Origin: Streptomyces sp. NBC_00525
GTDB lineage: Bacteria; Actinomycetota; Actinomycetes; Streptomycetales; Streptomycetaceae
Direction of reading: 5' to 3'
DNA length: 64,000 nucleotides
Assembly (NCBI RefSeq): GCF_036346595.1
Contig: NZ_CP107834.1
Span: 3,720,001 to 3,784,000 of the forward strand
Below the pieces are notes generated by a model. It worked only from the letters and a program-made list of their open reading frames with translations. It made no database searches and had not been told where the DNA came from. This document shows positions 34,991-44,140 of this stretch, piece by piece. The position numbers were made by a program, and so were the translations under genes. How positions within the stretch are numbered: the first letter of the stretch is position 1; each line of letters starts with the position of its first letter.

Positions 34991-35902
34991 GTGAGTGCTG
35001 CGACGACGCGAGGCCGTACGGCCCGTACCGCCCGTACCCCCGCTCCCGACCGGTTGTGCGCCGAGGCCGTTGACCTCGCCCGCGCGGCGGCCGAGGAGGC
35101 GGCCGCTCCGGGGGTCGTGGGTGAGCATGTGGCCGTGGTCTCCGAGGGGGACCGCGTCGTCACGCACTACTTCGAGTGCGAGGACCCCGGCTACCGGGGC
35201 TGGCGCTGGGCGGTGACGGTCGCGCGGGCCTCCCGCGCGAAGAACGTCACGCTGGACGAGACGGTGCTGCTGCCCGGCAGTGACGCGATCCTGGCGCCGG
35301 AGTGGGTGCCGTGGAGCGAGCGGCTGCGGCCGGGCGACATGGGGCCCGGCGACCTGCTGCCGACCGAGGCGGACGACCTGCGCCTGGAGCCGGGGTACAC
35401 CGGCGCGGACGAGGTCCCGCCGAACTCGGCGGTCGGCGAGGTCAGCGGCGAGCTGGCCGACCTCGTGGACGTGGAGGACGCCGAGCTGACGACCCGCCCG
35501 GACGCGACCGCGCGCGGTTCGGTCGCCTCGGTGGCCGACGAGCTGGGTATGCGCCGGGCGCGGGTGCTCTCGCGGTACGGGCTGCACTCGGCGGCGGACC
35601 GCTGGGACGAGGCGTTCGGGCCGAAGACGCCGATGGCGCAGGCCGCGCCGGCCTCCTGTGTCTCCTGCGCCTTCCTGATGCCGCTCGCGGGCTCGCTGCG
35701 GCAGGCGTTCGGGGTGTGCGCCAACGAGTTCGGCCCGGCGGACGGGCACGTGGTGTCGCTGGCGTACGGGTGCGGTGGGCACTCGGAGGCGGCGGTCATG
35801 CCGAAGCCGCCCGCGGCGGCGGGGCACGCGTTGGACACGATGCGGGTTGACGAGTATCCGTTGCACGGTGAGGCTTCCGCCTCGGGGACCCCGGAGGACT
35901 AG
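34991..35902 (+). CDS. DUF3027 family protein
   Basis: 303-residue cytosolic protein of the actinobacterial DUF3027 family. Visible blocks: Cys-Ala-Glu-Ala-Val-Asp-Leu-Ala-Arg near 20, Val-Val-Thr-His-Tyr-Phe-Glu-Cys, Gly-Tyr-Arg-Gly-Trp-Arg-Trp-Ala-Val-Thr-Val-Ala-Arg, Trp-Val-Pro-Trp-Ser-Glu-Arg-Leu-Arg-Pro-Gly-Asp, and a cysteine-rich C-terminal part (Cys-Val-Ser-Cys-Ala-Phe, Val-Cys-Ala-Asn-Glu, Tyr-Gly-Cys-Gly-Gly-His) that could bind a metal. Function unknown. The GTG start follows AGGAGAG. It is followed 88 bp later by the sacsin-like ATPase gene. Confidence 0.85.
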   Translation: MSAATTRGRTARTARTPAPDRLCAEAVDLARAAAEEAAAPGVVGEHVAVVSEGDRVVTHYFECEDPGYRGWRWAVTVARASRAKNVTLDETVLLPGSDAILAPEWVPWSERLRPGDMGPGDLLPTEADDLRLEPGYTGADEVPPNSAVGEVSGELADLVDVEDAELTTRPDATARGSVASVADELGMRRARVLSRYGLHSAADRWDEAFGPKTPMAQAAPASCVSCAFLMPLAGSLRQAFGVCANEFGPADGHVVSLAYGCGGHSEAAVMPKPPAAAGHALDTMRVDEYPLHGEASASGTPED

Positions 35903-35990
35903 GTGCTCCGGCGGCGGTGAGTGGGTGGGTCCGGGCGGTACCCGGTAGCTTCGCGGGGTACGCGTTCCGGACCGGCAGAGGGAGCACCCC

Positions 35991-38900
35991 ATGGGCATCA
36001 ACGCGACGGAGGGCGACCCGTTCGGCACCGCGCGGCTGCGGCGCGGCGTACTCGACGCCTGGGGCGCCGGGCCCGCCCGGTTCCGGGAGGACGCCAACGC
36101 CGAGGAGGACCTCGCGCTCGGCGGCTACCGCGACCGCCTCGTCGTCGAGCTGGCCCAGAACGCCGCCGACGCCGCCGCCCGCGCCGGAGTCCCCGGCCGC
36201 CTCCGGCTCACCCTGCGCCCCGCGACGGACGGCACCCCCGCCGTCCTCGCCGCCGCGAACACCGGCGCCCCGCTGGACGCCACCGGCGTCGAGTCGCTGT
36301 CCACGCTGCGCGCCTCCGCGAAGCGCGAGGGCCACGAGGGCGCCGTGGGCCGGTTCGGCGTCGGGTTCGCCGCCGTCCTCGCGGTCAGCGACGAACCGGC
36401 GATCGTCGGCCGGCACGGCGGCGTCCGCTGGTCCCTGGCCGAGGCCCGCGAACTGGCCGGCCGGGCGGCGATCGGCAGCCCCGGCCTGGGCGACGAGCTG
36501 CGCCGCCGCGACGGCCACGTACCGCTGCTGCGCCTCCCGCTGCCCGCCGAGGGCACCGCGCCCGACGGCTACGACACCGTCGTCGTGCTGCCCCTGCGCG
36601 ACGGGGTCGCCGAGGACCTGGTGGGCCGGCTGCTGGCCGCCGTGGACGACGCGCTGCTGCTCACGCTGACCGGGCTGGACGAGGTGACCGTCGAGACGCC
36701 GGAGGCCGTACGCACGCTCCGCCGCTCGCAGCACGGCCCGTACACGCACATCGAGGACTCCGCGCACGGCACCCACCGCTGGCGCACCGCCGCACAGCAC
36801 GGCCCGATCGAGCCCGCCCTGCTCGCCGGCCGGCCGCTGGAGGAGCGGCTGCGCCCGCACTGGTCGGTGACCTGGGCCGTCCCGGTCGACGCGGACGGCG
36901 CCCCGCTCCACCCCCGCACCGCCCCCGTCGTGCACGCGCCGACGCCCACCGACGAGCCGCTCGGCCTGCCCGCGCTGCTCATCGCCTCACTGCCGCTGGA
37001 CACCACCCGCAGGCACCCCGCGCCCGGACCGCTCACCGACTTCCTGGTCGAGCGCGCGGCCGACGCGTACGCGGAACTGCTCGCCGACTGGGAGCCGGTC
37101 TCCGTCGCGACGATCGGCCTGGTGCCGGGCCCGCTGGGGCAGGGCGGGCTGGACGGCGCGCTGCGCGGCGCGATCCTGGAGCGGCTGCCGCGCGTGGCGT
37201 TCCTGGCGCCCGCCGCCCCGCGCGACCCGGCCGCCGAGCCGGAGCGCTGGGACGGCTGGGACGGCGAGGAGCACGTCCGCAAGGACACCGTCGCGCTGCG
37301 GCCGGTCGAGGCGGAGGTGGTGGAGGGCGTCGGCGAGCGGACGGTGACCGTGCTCGCCGAGGTGCTGCCCTGCCTGCTGCCCGCCGGGCTCGAACGGCGC
37401 GTGGAGCTGCGCACGCTGGGCGTCGCCCGGGTGCCGCTGACGGAGGCGATCGACCGGCTGGCGGGCCTGGAACGCGATCCGGCCTGGTGGCGGCGGCTGT
37501 ACGACAGCCTGACCGGTGTCGACCCGGACCGTCTGTCGGGGCTGCCGGTCCCGCTGGCGGGCACGGGCTCGGCGGGCGGCGACCTCGAAGCGCCCGCGCC
37601 GCCGCGCACCACCATCGGCCCCCGTCAGGTCCTGCTGCCGGTCCCCGACGCGCTGTCCGGGCCCGTTCTCGACCGGCTGGGCCGCCTCGGGCTCAAGGTC
37701 GCCCACCCCGACGCCGCGCATCCGCTGCTGGAGAAGCTGGGCGCCCTGCCCGCCACCCCGCGCGCGGTCCTGACGACCCCGCAGGTGCGGGCCGCCGTCG
37801 CCGGGTCGCTGGACGCGGGCGAGATCTGGGACGAGGACGCGCTCGACGGGGACGAGCTGGTGGAGACCGTGCTCACCCTCGTCCGGGACGCCGGTCTGGA
37901 GCCGGGCGACGAGCCCTGGCTCGGGGCGCTGGCGCTGACCGACGAGGACGGCGAACTCGCGCCCGCCGGGGAACTCGTGCTGCCGGACAGCCCGTTCGCC
38001 GCCGTGATGCGCGAGGGCGAACTCGCCCTGTGCGACGCGGAGCTGGCCGACCGCTGGGGCGAACAGCCGCTCACCGCCTGCGGGGTGCTCGCGACCTTCG
38101 CCCTGGTACGGGCCACCGACGTCGTCCTGGACCCGGACGAACTGGAGCCCCGCGACGGCGACTTCGCGGAGCCGGACGACGCCGGGCTGCTGGACGCGGT
38201 GGACGTGTGGTGCGAGGACATCCTCGACCAGTTCCCGGACAGCCCGGTGCCGCCGGTCGCCACCGAGCTGGTCGCCGTGCGCGATCTGGACCTGGTGGAC
38301 GACGACGCCTGGCCGCAGGCCCTCGCGATGCTCGCCCGGCCGCCGCTGCGCGACGCGCTCACCCAGCCGGTCCGGGTGCTGCTGCCGGACGGCACCACGC
38401 AGTCCGTCCGCCCGTACACCGCGTGGTGGCTGCGCGGCCACCCCGTTCTGGACGGCCGCCGCCCGGCCGGTCTGCGCGCGCACCGCGGCGACCCCCGGCT
38501 CGCCGGGCTGTACGACCCCGCCGACGCGACCGGCTTCGAGGACGCCGAGGTGCTGCGCGCCCTGGGCGTACGGACCTCGGTCGACGCCCTCCTGGACGAG
38601 CCGGGCGGGGCAGCCGAGCTGCTGGGCCGGCTCGCCGACGAGGACCGCCCGGTCAGCGGCGTACAGCTGCACGCCCTGTACACGGCGTTGGCCGCGCTGG
38701 ACCCGGAGCAGGTGACGCTGCCGGACGCGCTGCGGGCCGTCGTGGACGGCGAGGTGCGGGTGGTGGACGCGGCGGACGCGGTGATCGCGGACGCGCCGGA
38801 CCTGCTGCCGCTCACCGAGGGGCTGCCGCTGCTGCCGGTCGCCCCGGCGCACGCGGCGGAGCTGGCCGAGCTGTTCCAGGTGCGGCGGCTCGGCGAGAGC

Positions 38901-39197
38901 GTCGAGGCCGGGGTCACGAGCGACGGCGAGGAGCACGAGGTGCCGGAGTCCGTCCGCGTACTGCTCGGGCCCGCGACCCCGGACACGTACGTCGAGCACG
39001 GCGAACTGCGCGCCGGTGGCGTCGAGCTGGACTGGCGGCGCACCCCGGACGGGGTGGTGCACGCCGCGACGCTGGAGGGCGTCGCGGCCGGGCTGGCCTG
39101 GGCGGCCGGGCAGTGGCCCCGCCGCTTCGAGGTCGCGGCCCTGCTGGAGGACCCGTCCCGCACGGCGGAGCTGGCCCGCGACCGCTGGTTCGACTGA
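35991..39197 (+). CDS. Sacsin-like GHKL (HSP90-type) ATPase
   Basis: 1068-residue cytosolic protein. The N-terminal 220 residues form a GHKL ATP-binding domain: N-box Glu-Leu-Ala-Gln-Asn-Ala-Ala-Asp (E53, N57, D60), a diverged G1 box Ala-Ala-Asn-Thr-Gly-Ala-Pro and the G2-like Gly-Arg-Phe-Gly-Val-Gly-Phe. The G1 Asp typical of HSP90 is replaced in this stretch, as in some sacsin-like proteins. The remaining 800 residues are Leu/Asp/Glu-rich and without known motifs. Chaperone-like action is the family inference; related proteins also appear in defence loci, though this context (downstream of DUF3027) looks core. GGAG lies 6 bases before the ATG. Confidence 0.8.
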   Translation: MGINATEGDPFGTARLRRGVLDAWGAGPARFREDANAEEDLALGGYRDRLVVELAQNAADAAARAGVPGRLRLTLRPATDGTPAVLAAANTGAPLDATGVESLSTLRASAKREGHEGAVGRFGVGFAAVLAVSDEPAIVGRHGGVRWSLAEARELAGRAAIGSPGLGDELRRRDGHVPLLRLPLPAEGTAPDGYDTVVVLPLRDGVAEDLVGRLLAAVDDALLLTLTGLDEVTVETPEAVRTLRRSQHGPYTHIEDSAHGTHRWRTAAQHGPIEPALLAGRPLEERLRPHWSVTWAVPVDADGAPLHPRTAPVVHAPTPTDEPLGLPALLIASLPLDTTRRHPAPGPLTDFLVERAADAYAELLADWEPVSVATIGLVPGPLGQGGLDGALRGAILERLPRVAFLAPAAPRDPAAEPERWDGWDGEEHVRKDTVALRPVEAEVVEGVGERTVTVLAEVLPCLLPAGLERRVELRTLGVARVPLTEAIDRLAGLERDPAWWRRLYDSLTGVDPDRLSGLPVPLAGTGSAGGDLEAPAPPRTTIGPRQVLLPVPDALSGPVLDRLGRLGLKVAHPDAAHPLLEKLGALPATPRAVLTTPQVRAAVAGSLDAGEIWDEDALDGDELVETVLTLVRDAGLEPGDEPWLGALALTDEDGELAPAGELVLPDSPFAAVMREGELALCDAELADRWGEQPLTACGVLATFALVRATDVVLDPDELEPRDGDFAEPDDAGLLDAVDVWCEDILDQFPDSPVPPVATELVAVRDLDLVDDDAWPQALAMLARPPLRDALTQPVRVLLPDGTTQSVRPYTAWWLRGHPVLDGRRPAGLRAHRGDPRLAGLYDPADATGFEDAEVLRALGVRTSVDALLDEPGGAAELLGRLADEDRPVSGVQLHALYTALAALDPEQVTLPDALRAVVDGEVRVVDAADAVIADAPDLLPLTEGLPLLPVAPAHAAELAELFQVRRLGESVEAGVTSDGEEHEVPESVRVLLGPATPDTYVEHGELRAGGVELDWRRTPDGVVHAATLEGVAAGLAWAAGQWPRRFEVAALLEDPSRTAELARDRWFD

Positions 39198-39207
39198 ACC
39201 CCGTACC

Positions 39208-39234
39208 GCCGCTCCTCCACGCCGGGGGAGCGGC
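39208..39234. terminator. Bidirectional stem-loop terminator
   Basis: 8-bp arms (39208-39215, 39227-39234) between the convergent sacsin-like and P-type ATPase genes. Confidence 0.6.
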
Positions 39235-39245
39235 CCGGACAGGCC

Positions 39246-41717
39246 CTACGCCCCGAACCGGCGGCCCACCAGTCGCCACGCGTACTCCAGCGCCGCCGCC
39301 GCGACCACCGCGATGCCCACGGCCGTCCACGGCATCTGCGTGCCCACCAGCTTCAGCGCGAAGAAGTCCTGCAGCCACGGCACCGCCAGCACCACCAGGA
39401 ACGCCAGGCCCATCGCGACCACCAGGCAGATCCGCCACCAGGTGTAGGGCCGGGCGATGATCGCGAGCACCCACATCGAGACCAGGAACAGCGTCAGCGT
39501 GGCCGCGCTCGTCTCCGCGTCCAGCGCGCCCGTACCGGCGTAGTGGCTCCGGGCGATCAGATACGTCACGAAGGTCGCCGCTGCGGCGATGACGCCCGAG
39601 GGGATCGCGTACCGCATGACGCGGCGCACGAAGTGCGGATGGGCGCGCTCCTTGTTCGGGGCCAGCGCCAGGAAGAACGCCGGGACGCCGATCGTCAGCG
39701 TGGACAGCAGCGTCAGATGGCGCGGCAGGAACGGGTACTCGACCTGGAAGCAGACCACGAGCACGGCCAGCAGCACCGAATACACGGTCTTCGTCAGGAA
39801 CAGCGTCGCCACCCGGGTGATGTTGCCGATCACCCGGCGGCCCTCGGCGACCACGGACGGCAGGGTCGCGAAGCTGTTGTTCAGCAGCACGATCTGGGCG
39901 ACCGCGCGGGTCGCCTCGGAGCCCGAGCCCATCGAGACGCCGATGTCCGCGTCCTTGAGCGCGAGGACGTCGTTGACGCCGTCGCCGGTCATCGCGACGG
40001 TGTGCCCGCGCGACTGGAGCGCGGCGACCATCTCCCGCTTCTGCTGCGGGGTGACGCGGCCGAAGACCGCGTTCTCCTCCATCATCGTGGCCATCTCGTC
40101 CGGGTCCGCCGGCAGCCGCCGCGCGTCCACCGGGTGCTCCGCGCCCGCCATCCCCAGCTTCGCGGCGACCGCGCCGACGGAGACCGCGTTGTCCCCGGAG
40201 ATCACCTTCGTGGCGACGCGCTGGTCCCCGAAGTAGGCGAGGGTCTGCCCGGCGTCCGGCCGCAGCCGCTGCTCCAGGACGACCAGGGCGGCCGGTTCGG
40301 CGCCCTTCGCCGCGTCCGCGGCCTCCAGTTCGCCCCGCGCACGGGCCAGCAGCAGCACCCGCAGCCCCTGCTCGTTGAGCCGGTCCACCTCCGCGAGCGC
40401 CGGATCGTCCTCGGTGAGCAGCACGTCGGGCGCGCCCAGCAGCCAGGCGGAGGACGTGCCGCCGTCCTCGGTGAACGCGGCGCCGCTGTACTTGCGGGCG
40501 GAGGAGAACGGCAGCGTGCCGGTGACCTGCCAGCCGCCCTCCGCGGGGGCCGGGTAGGCGTCGATGATCGCCTGGAGGCTGGCGTTGGGGCGGGGCTCGG
40601 ACGCGCCGAAGGCCCCCAGCACACGGCGCAGATACGGTTCGTCGGCGTTGTCGCCCAGCGCCCGCAGCTCCGTGACGTCCATGCCGCCCTCGGTGAGCGT
40701 GCCGGTCTTGTCCAGGCAGACGACGTCGACCCGGGCCAGGCCCTCGATGGCGGGCAGCTCCTGGACGAGGCACTGCTTGCGGCCCAGGCGGACGACGCCG
40801 ATCGCGAAGGCCACCGAGGTCAGCAGGACCAGGCCCTCCGGGATCATCGGGACGATCCCGCCTACCGTGCGGGCGATCGAGTCCTTGAGGTTGTTGTCCT
40901 TGACCACCAGCTGGCTGATCACCAGCCCGATCGCGGTCGGCACCATCATCCAGGTGACGTACTTGAGGATCGTCGAGATGCCGGTGCGCAGCTCGGAGCG
41001 GACGAGCGTGAAGCGGGACGCCTCCTCGGCGAGCTGCGCCGCGTACGCCTCGCGCCCGACCTTCGTCGCGGTGAACGCGCCGCCGCCGGCGACGACGAAG
41101 CTCCCCGACATCACCGTGTCGCCGGTCCGCTTGAGGACCGGGTCCGCCTCGCCGGTGAGCAGGGACTCGTCCACCTCCAGGCCGTCCGCCTCGGCGACCG
41201 TGCCGTCCACGACGACCTTGTCGCCGGGGCCCAGCTCGACCAGGTCGCCCAGGACGATCTCGGAGGTGTGGATCGGGGCCGCCGTGCCGTCGCGCCGGAC
41301 CACGGGCTTGGCCTCGCCGATGACCGCGAGGCTGTCCAGCGTCTTCTTGGCCCGCCACTCCTGCACGATGCCGATGCCGGTGTTGGCGACGATCACGAAC
41401 CCGAACAGGCTGTCCTGGATCGGCGCCACGAACAGCATGATCACCCAGAGCACGCCGATGATCAGGTTGAACCGGGTGAAGACGTTGGCCCGGACGATCT
41501 CGGCCATCGACCGCGAGGACCGTACCGGTACGTCGTTGACCTCGCCGCGCGCGACCCGCTCGGCCACCTCCGCCGAGGTCAGCCCGCCCCCGGCGGGCGG
41601 GTCCGGCAGCTCGACCGGGTGGACCGGGTCGAGCTCCGCCCCGGCGTCGATCGTGGCCGGCCGCCCGGTGGCGCCGGTTCGCTGCTCCCCGGAGGGATTG
41701 GATGCCCGCTGCGTCAT
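39246..41717 (-). CDS. Cation-transporting P-type ATPase, CtpE-like
   Basis: 823-residue membrane pump without an N-terminal metal-binding domain. TGEA (Leu-Leu-Thr-Gly-Glu-Ala-Asp) marks the actuator domain. The phosphorylation motif DKTGT has D336, and TGDGVNDVLALKDADIG is the hinge motif. In membrane helix 4 the ion-site motif is Pro-Glu-Gly-Leu (after Ile-Val-Pro-Met-Ile), as in mycobacterial CtpE, a calcium-uptake ATPase, and not the Cys-Pro-Cys of metal exporters. Ca2+ as substrate is inferred from that motif. It stands alone, with DUF2530 upstream in the same direction. Confidence 0.85.
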   Translation of the reverse strand: MTQRASNPSGEQRTGATGRPATIDAGAELDPVHPVELPDPPAGGGLTSAEVAERVARGEVNDVPVRSSRSMAEIVRANVFTRFNLIIGVLWVIMLFVAPIQDSLFGFVIVANTGIGIVQEWRAKKTLDSLAVIGEAKPVVRRDGTAAPIHTSEIVLGDLVELGPGDKVVVDGTVAEADGLEVDESLLTGEADPVLKRTGDTVMSGSFVVAGGGAFTATKVGREAYAAQLAEEASRFTLVRSELRTGISTILKYVTWMMVPTAIGLVISQLVVKDNNLKDSIARTVGGIVPMIPEGLVLLTSVAFAIGVVRLGRKQCLVQELPAIEGLARVDVVCLDKTGTLTEGGMDVTELRALGDNADEPYLRRVLGAFGASEPRPNASLQAIIDAYPAPAEGGWQVTGTLPFSSARKYSGAAFTEDGGTSSAWLLGAPDVLLTEDDPALAEVDRLNEQGLRVLLLARARGELEAADAAKGAEPAALVVLEQRLRPDAGQTLAYFGDQRVATKVISGDNAVSVGAVAAKLGMAGAEHPVDARRLPADPDEMATMMEENAVFGRVTPQQKREMVAALQSRGHTVAMTGDGVNDVLALKDADIGVSMGSGSEATRAVAQIVLLNNSFATLPSVVAEGRRVIGNITRVATLFLTKTVYSVLLAVLVVCFQVEYPFLPRHLTLLSTLTIGVPAFFLALAPNKERAHPHFVRRVMRYAIPSGVIAAAATFVTYLIARSHYAGTGALDAETSAATLTLFLVSMWVLAIIARPYTWWRICLVVAMGLAFLVVLAVPWLQDFFALKLVGTQMPWTAVGIAVVAAAALEYAWRLVGRRFGA

Positions 41718-41848
41718 GGTTCAGACGGTACGGGTGGAACGTCCGCGACACCCGCCGGGGGTACGAAGATCAGACCGGGGGAGGAGAGAAATGGTCCCGT
41801 GGTTGTACGGGCGAGGGCCGTGGCCCGGCGTTTTGTCCGGGCGGGGCC

Positions 41849-42127
41849 CTATTCGGCCTGCGGGTCCGCCGCCGTCTCCGCCGCAGCCGCCGCGCGCTTG
41901 AGGGCCGCGTCGCGGCCGCGTACGTACCAGATGCCGATCAGGCCCAGGCCCGCGCCGGCCAGGCAGGTCCACACCCACCACAGGTGGCCGTGGTCGTCGA
42001 ACCAGTTGTAGAACGGGATCTGGACGAGGAAGAGGACGAACCAGAGGATCGTGCCGCCGGTGATCGTCGCGACGATCGGGCCCTCCAGGGGCTCCGGTGC
42101 CTCGTGCTTCGGTGTCCACTTCGCCAT
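41849..42127 (-). CDS. DUF2530 membrane protein (92 aa)
   Basis: Small protein with a soluble start (Met-Ala-Lys-Trp-Thr-Pro-Lys-His-Glu-Ala-Pro-Glu-Pro-Leu-Glu-Gly-Pro) and two membrane helices (about 20-40 and 50-70), followed by a basic/Ala-rich tail. The N-terminal block matches DUF2530 of Actinobacteria, role unknown. It lies 131 bp upstream of the CtpE-like gene and is divergent from the purine permease gene. The ribosome site before the ATG at 42127 is weak, but the family start supports it. Confidence 0.8.
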   Translation of the reverse strand: MAKWTPKHEAPEPLEGPIVATITGGTILWFVLFLVQIPFYNWFDDHGHLWWVWTCLAGAGLGLIGIWYVRGRDAALKRAAAAAETAADPQAE

Positions 42128-42211
42128 GCGATCAGTGTATGCGGCCCGTATGCCGACGTCGCCGGGCCAGTCGGGCCAAGGGTCTACGCGCGGAGATAGC
42201 GATCTTCGCCT

Positions 42212-42256
42212 TATGTATTCATACTGAATCTGCTTCAGACTGGCTCGAATTATTCG
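42212..42256. promoter_or_regulatory. AT-rich cluster of three short inverted repeats before the purine permease
   Basis: Within 45 bp: TATG-4-CATA (42212-42223), CTGAA-5-TTCAG (42224-42238) and CGAAT-1-ATTCG (42246-42256). The stretch is clearly AT-rich for this genome and sits 65-110 bp before the permease start, so it may carry its promoter and operator. Confidence 0.4.
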
Positions 42257-42320
42257 TGTGAAAGTCCAAAGCTGACCACTTTTAACCCCCTGTGCGTACG
42301 TACTGATACTGAGGTCATCC

Positions 42321-43775
42321 ATGTCCCCCTCGGCCACCGCCAAGGTCGATGCCACGCCGCCCCCGGCTCCCCAGCCCTCCGGCGGCCTGGACCGCTTCTT
42401 CAAGATCTCCGAGCGGGGGTCGTCGGTAGCCCGCGAGATCCGTGGCGGATTCGCGACCTTCTTCGCGATGGCCTACATCATCGTGCTGAACCCGATCATC
42501 CTCGGCAGCGCGAAGGACGTGAACGAGCAGTTCCTCAACGGCGGCCAGCTGGTCACCGCGACCGTCATCACCGCCGCGTTCTCCACGCTGCTCATGGGCG
42601 TCATCGGCAACGTGCCGATCGCGCTGGCGGCCGGGCTCGGCGTCAACACCGTCGTCGCCCTCCAGCTCGCCCCCCGGATGACCTGGCCGGACGCCATGGG
42701 CATGGTGGTCCTCGCGGGCATCGTGGTCATGCTGCTGGTCGCGACCGGCTTGCGGGAACGGGTGATGACCGCCGTACCGGGGTCGCTCCGCAAGGGCATC
42801 GCCATCGGCATCGGCCTGTTCATCCTGCTGATCGGCCTGGTGGACTCGGGCTTCGTCTCCCGCATCCCCGACAAGGCGATGACCACGGTCCCGCTCCAGC
42901 TCGGCGGCGACGGCCACCTCAACGGCTGGCCGGTCCTGATCTTCGTCCTCGGCGCGCTGCTCACGCTGATCCTGCTCGTCCGCAAGGTGCCGGGCGCGAT
43001 CCTGATCTCCATCGTGGCGATGACCGTCCTCGCGCTGGTCGTCAACGCCGTGGCGGACCTGCCGGCCAAGGCGTGGGGGCTGACCGTCCCGGAGTGGCCG
43101 GGTAATCCGGTGTCGACGCCGGACTTCGGGCTGCTGGGTGAGTTCAGCCTGTTCGGCGGCTTCCAGAAGGTCGGCGTGCTGACCGGCATCCTGTTCGTCT
43201 TCACCGTGCTGCTGTCCTGCTTCTTCGACGCGATGGGCACGATCCTCGGCGTCGGCGACGAGGCGAAGCTGACGGACCCCGAGGGCAACTTCCCGGGCAT
43301 CAACAAGGTGCTGTTCATCGACGGTGTCGCGGTCGCCGCGGGCGGTGCCAGCTCCTCGTCCGCCTCGACCTGCTTCGTGGAGTCCACGGCCGGCGTCGGC
43401 GAGGGGGCCCGTACGGGCCTGGCCGGCGTCGTCACGGGCCTGCTGTTCACGGTGGCGCTGTTCCTCACGCCGCTGGCGACCATGGTCCCGTCGCAGGCGG
43501 CCACCCCCGCGCTCCTCGCGGTGGGCTTCCTGATCATCGCCGGCTCGGTGCGGGACATCGACTGGAGCGACTACACGCTCGCGATCCCGGCGTTCCTCGC
43601 CATGGTCATGATGCCGTTCACGTACTCGATCACCAACGGCATCGGCATCGGCTTCATCGCGTTCAGCGTGCTGCGGCTGGCCGCCGGGCGCGGTCGCGAG
43701 GTGCCGGTGGCCATGTACGTCGTGTCGGCGGTCTTCGTCTTCTACTACATGATGCCCGCGCTGGGCCTCACGTAA
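42321..43775 (+). CDS. NCS2 family purine permease, AzgA-like
   Basis: 484-residue membrane protein with about twelve to fourteen helices. The opening (Phe-Lys-Ile-Ser-Glu-Arg-Gly-Ser-Ser, then Arg-Gly-Gly-Phe-Ala-Thr-Phe-Phe-Ala-Met-Ala-Tyr-Ile) is typical of AzgA/PbuG hypoxanthine-guanine-adenine importers. Further family motifs are Leu-Gly-Val-Asn-Thr-Val and Ser-Ser-Ser-Ala-Ser-Thr-Cys-Phe-Val-Glu-Ser-Thr-Ala-Gly-Val, the latter containing the substrate-site Glu. Purine import is a family-level prediction. Monocistronic. Confidence 0.9.
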   Translation: MSPSATAKVDATPPPAPQPSGGLDRFFKISERGSSVAREIRGGFATFFAMAYIIVLNPIILGSAKDVNEQFLNGGQLVTATVITAAFSTLLMGVIGNVPIALAAGLGVNTVVALQLAPRMTWPDAMGMVVLAGIVVMLLVATGLRERVMTAVPGSLRKGIAIGIGLFILLIGLVDSGFVSRIPDKAMTTVPLQLGGDGHLNGWPVLIFVLGALLTLILLVRKVPGAILISIVAMTVLALVVNAVADLPAKAWGLTVPEWPGNPVSTPDFGLLGEFSLFGGFQKVGVLTGILFVFTVLLSCFFDAMGTILGVGDEAKLTDPEGNFPGINKVLFIDGVAVAAGGASSSSASTCFVESTAGVGEGARTGLAGVVTGLLFTVALFLTPLATMVPSQAATPALLAVGFLIIAGSVRDIDWSDYTLAIPAFLAMVMMPFTYSITNGIGIGFIAFSVLRLAAGRGREVPVAMYVVSAVFVFYYMMPALGLT

Positions 43776-43794
43776 GGGCGTCGCGGGCCGGCGG

Positions 43795-43983
43795 TCAGCC
43801 GGCCTCGTCGGCGTAGAACTTCTCTGTCTCCTCGACGGCCGACTGAAAACGTTCGTCGAAGTCGTCGCGAATGAGCGTCCGGACCACATAGTCCTGGACG
43901 CTCATTCCGCGTTTTGCGGCATGCTGCTTGAGCCGGTCGAGCAGCTCACCGTCTATGCGCAGGCTGAGCACTGTCGATCCCAT
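43795..43983 (-). CDS. Ribbon-helix-helix DNA-binding protein (62 aa)
   Basis: 62 residues with the CopG/Arc fold: beta-strand Val-Leu-Ser-Leu-Arg-Ile at 5-10, then Glu-Leu-Leu-Asp-Arg-Leu-Lys-Gln-His-Ala-Ala-Lys-Arg-Gly-Met-Ser-Val-Gln-Asp-Tyr-Val and an acidic helical tail. It looks like an antitoxin-type or small repressor, but no toxin gene is adjacent: the neighbour is the convergent purine permease gene, and upstream lies 157 bp before marR. Either a solitary regulator or an orphan antitoxin. Confidence 0.8.
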   Translation of the reverse strand: MGSTVLSLRIDGELLDRLKQHAAKRGMSVQDYVVRTLIRDDFDERFQSAVEETEKFYADEAG

Positions 43984-44110
43984 GGCATGCAGGGTTACGT
44001 CCCGCAGGCCCGTCGTGCGTGATTTTCCACCGCCGACTCACTCGTTCGGGTGATCGATTGGTGGTCCCGCCAGGTGATCCCGCTCTCGCGCGTGTAACAC
44101 AAGTGGTCTT

Positions 44111-44136
44111 TAGAGTAGGTAATGAGTTACGCTAAC
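44111..44136 (+). promoter_or_regulatory. Putative -10 box and MarR operator
   Basis: TAGAGT at 44111-44116 fits a -10 box, and the palindrome GTTACGCTAAC at 44126-44136 lies just before the ATG at 44141. Binding there would block transcription, consistent with autorepression by MarR. No good -35 is seen. Confidence 0.35.
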
Positions 44137-44140
44137 AAAC

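Noticed and set aside
35796..36935. 379-codon minus frame across the DUF3027/sacsin-like boundary
   Set aside because: Composition is that of a shadow frame; the plus frames have clear family motifs.
42180..42320. Purine riboswitch before the AzgA-like permease
   Set aside because: I do not see the three-stem core with the conserved loops; only short AT-rich inverted repeats.
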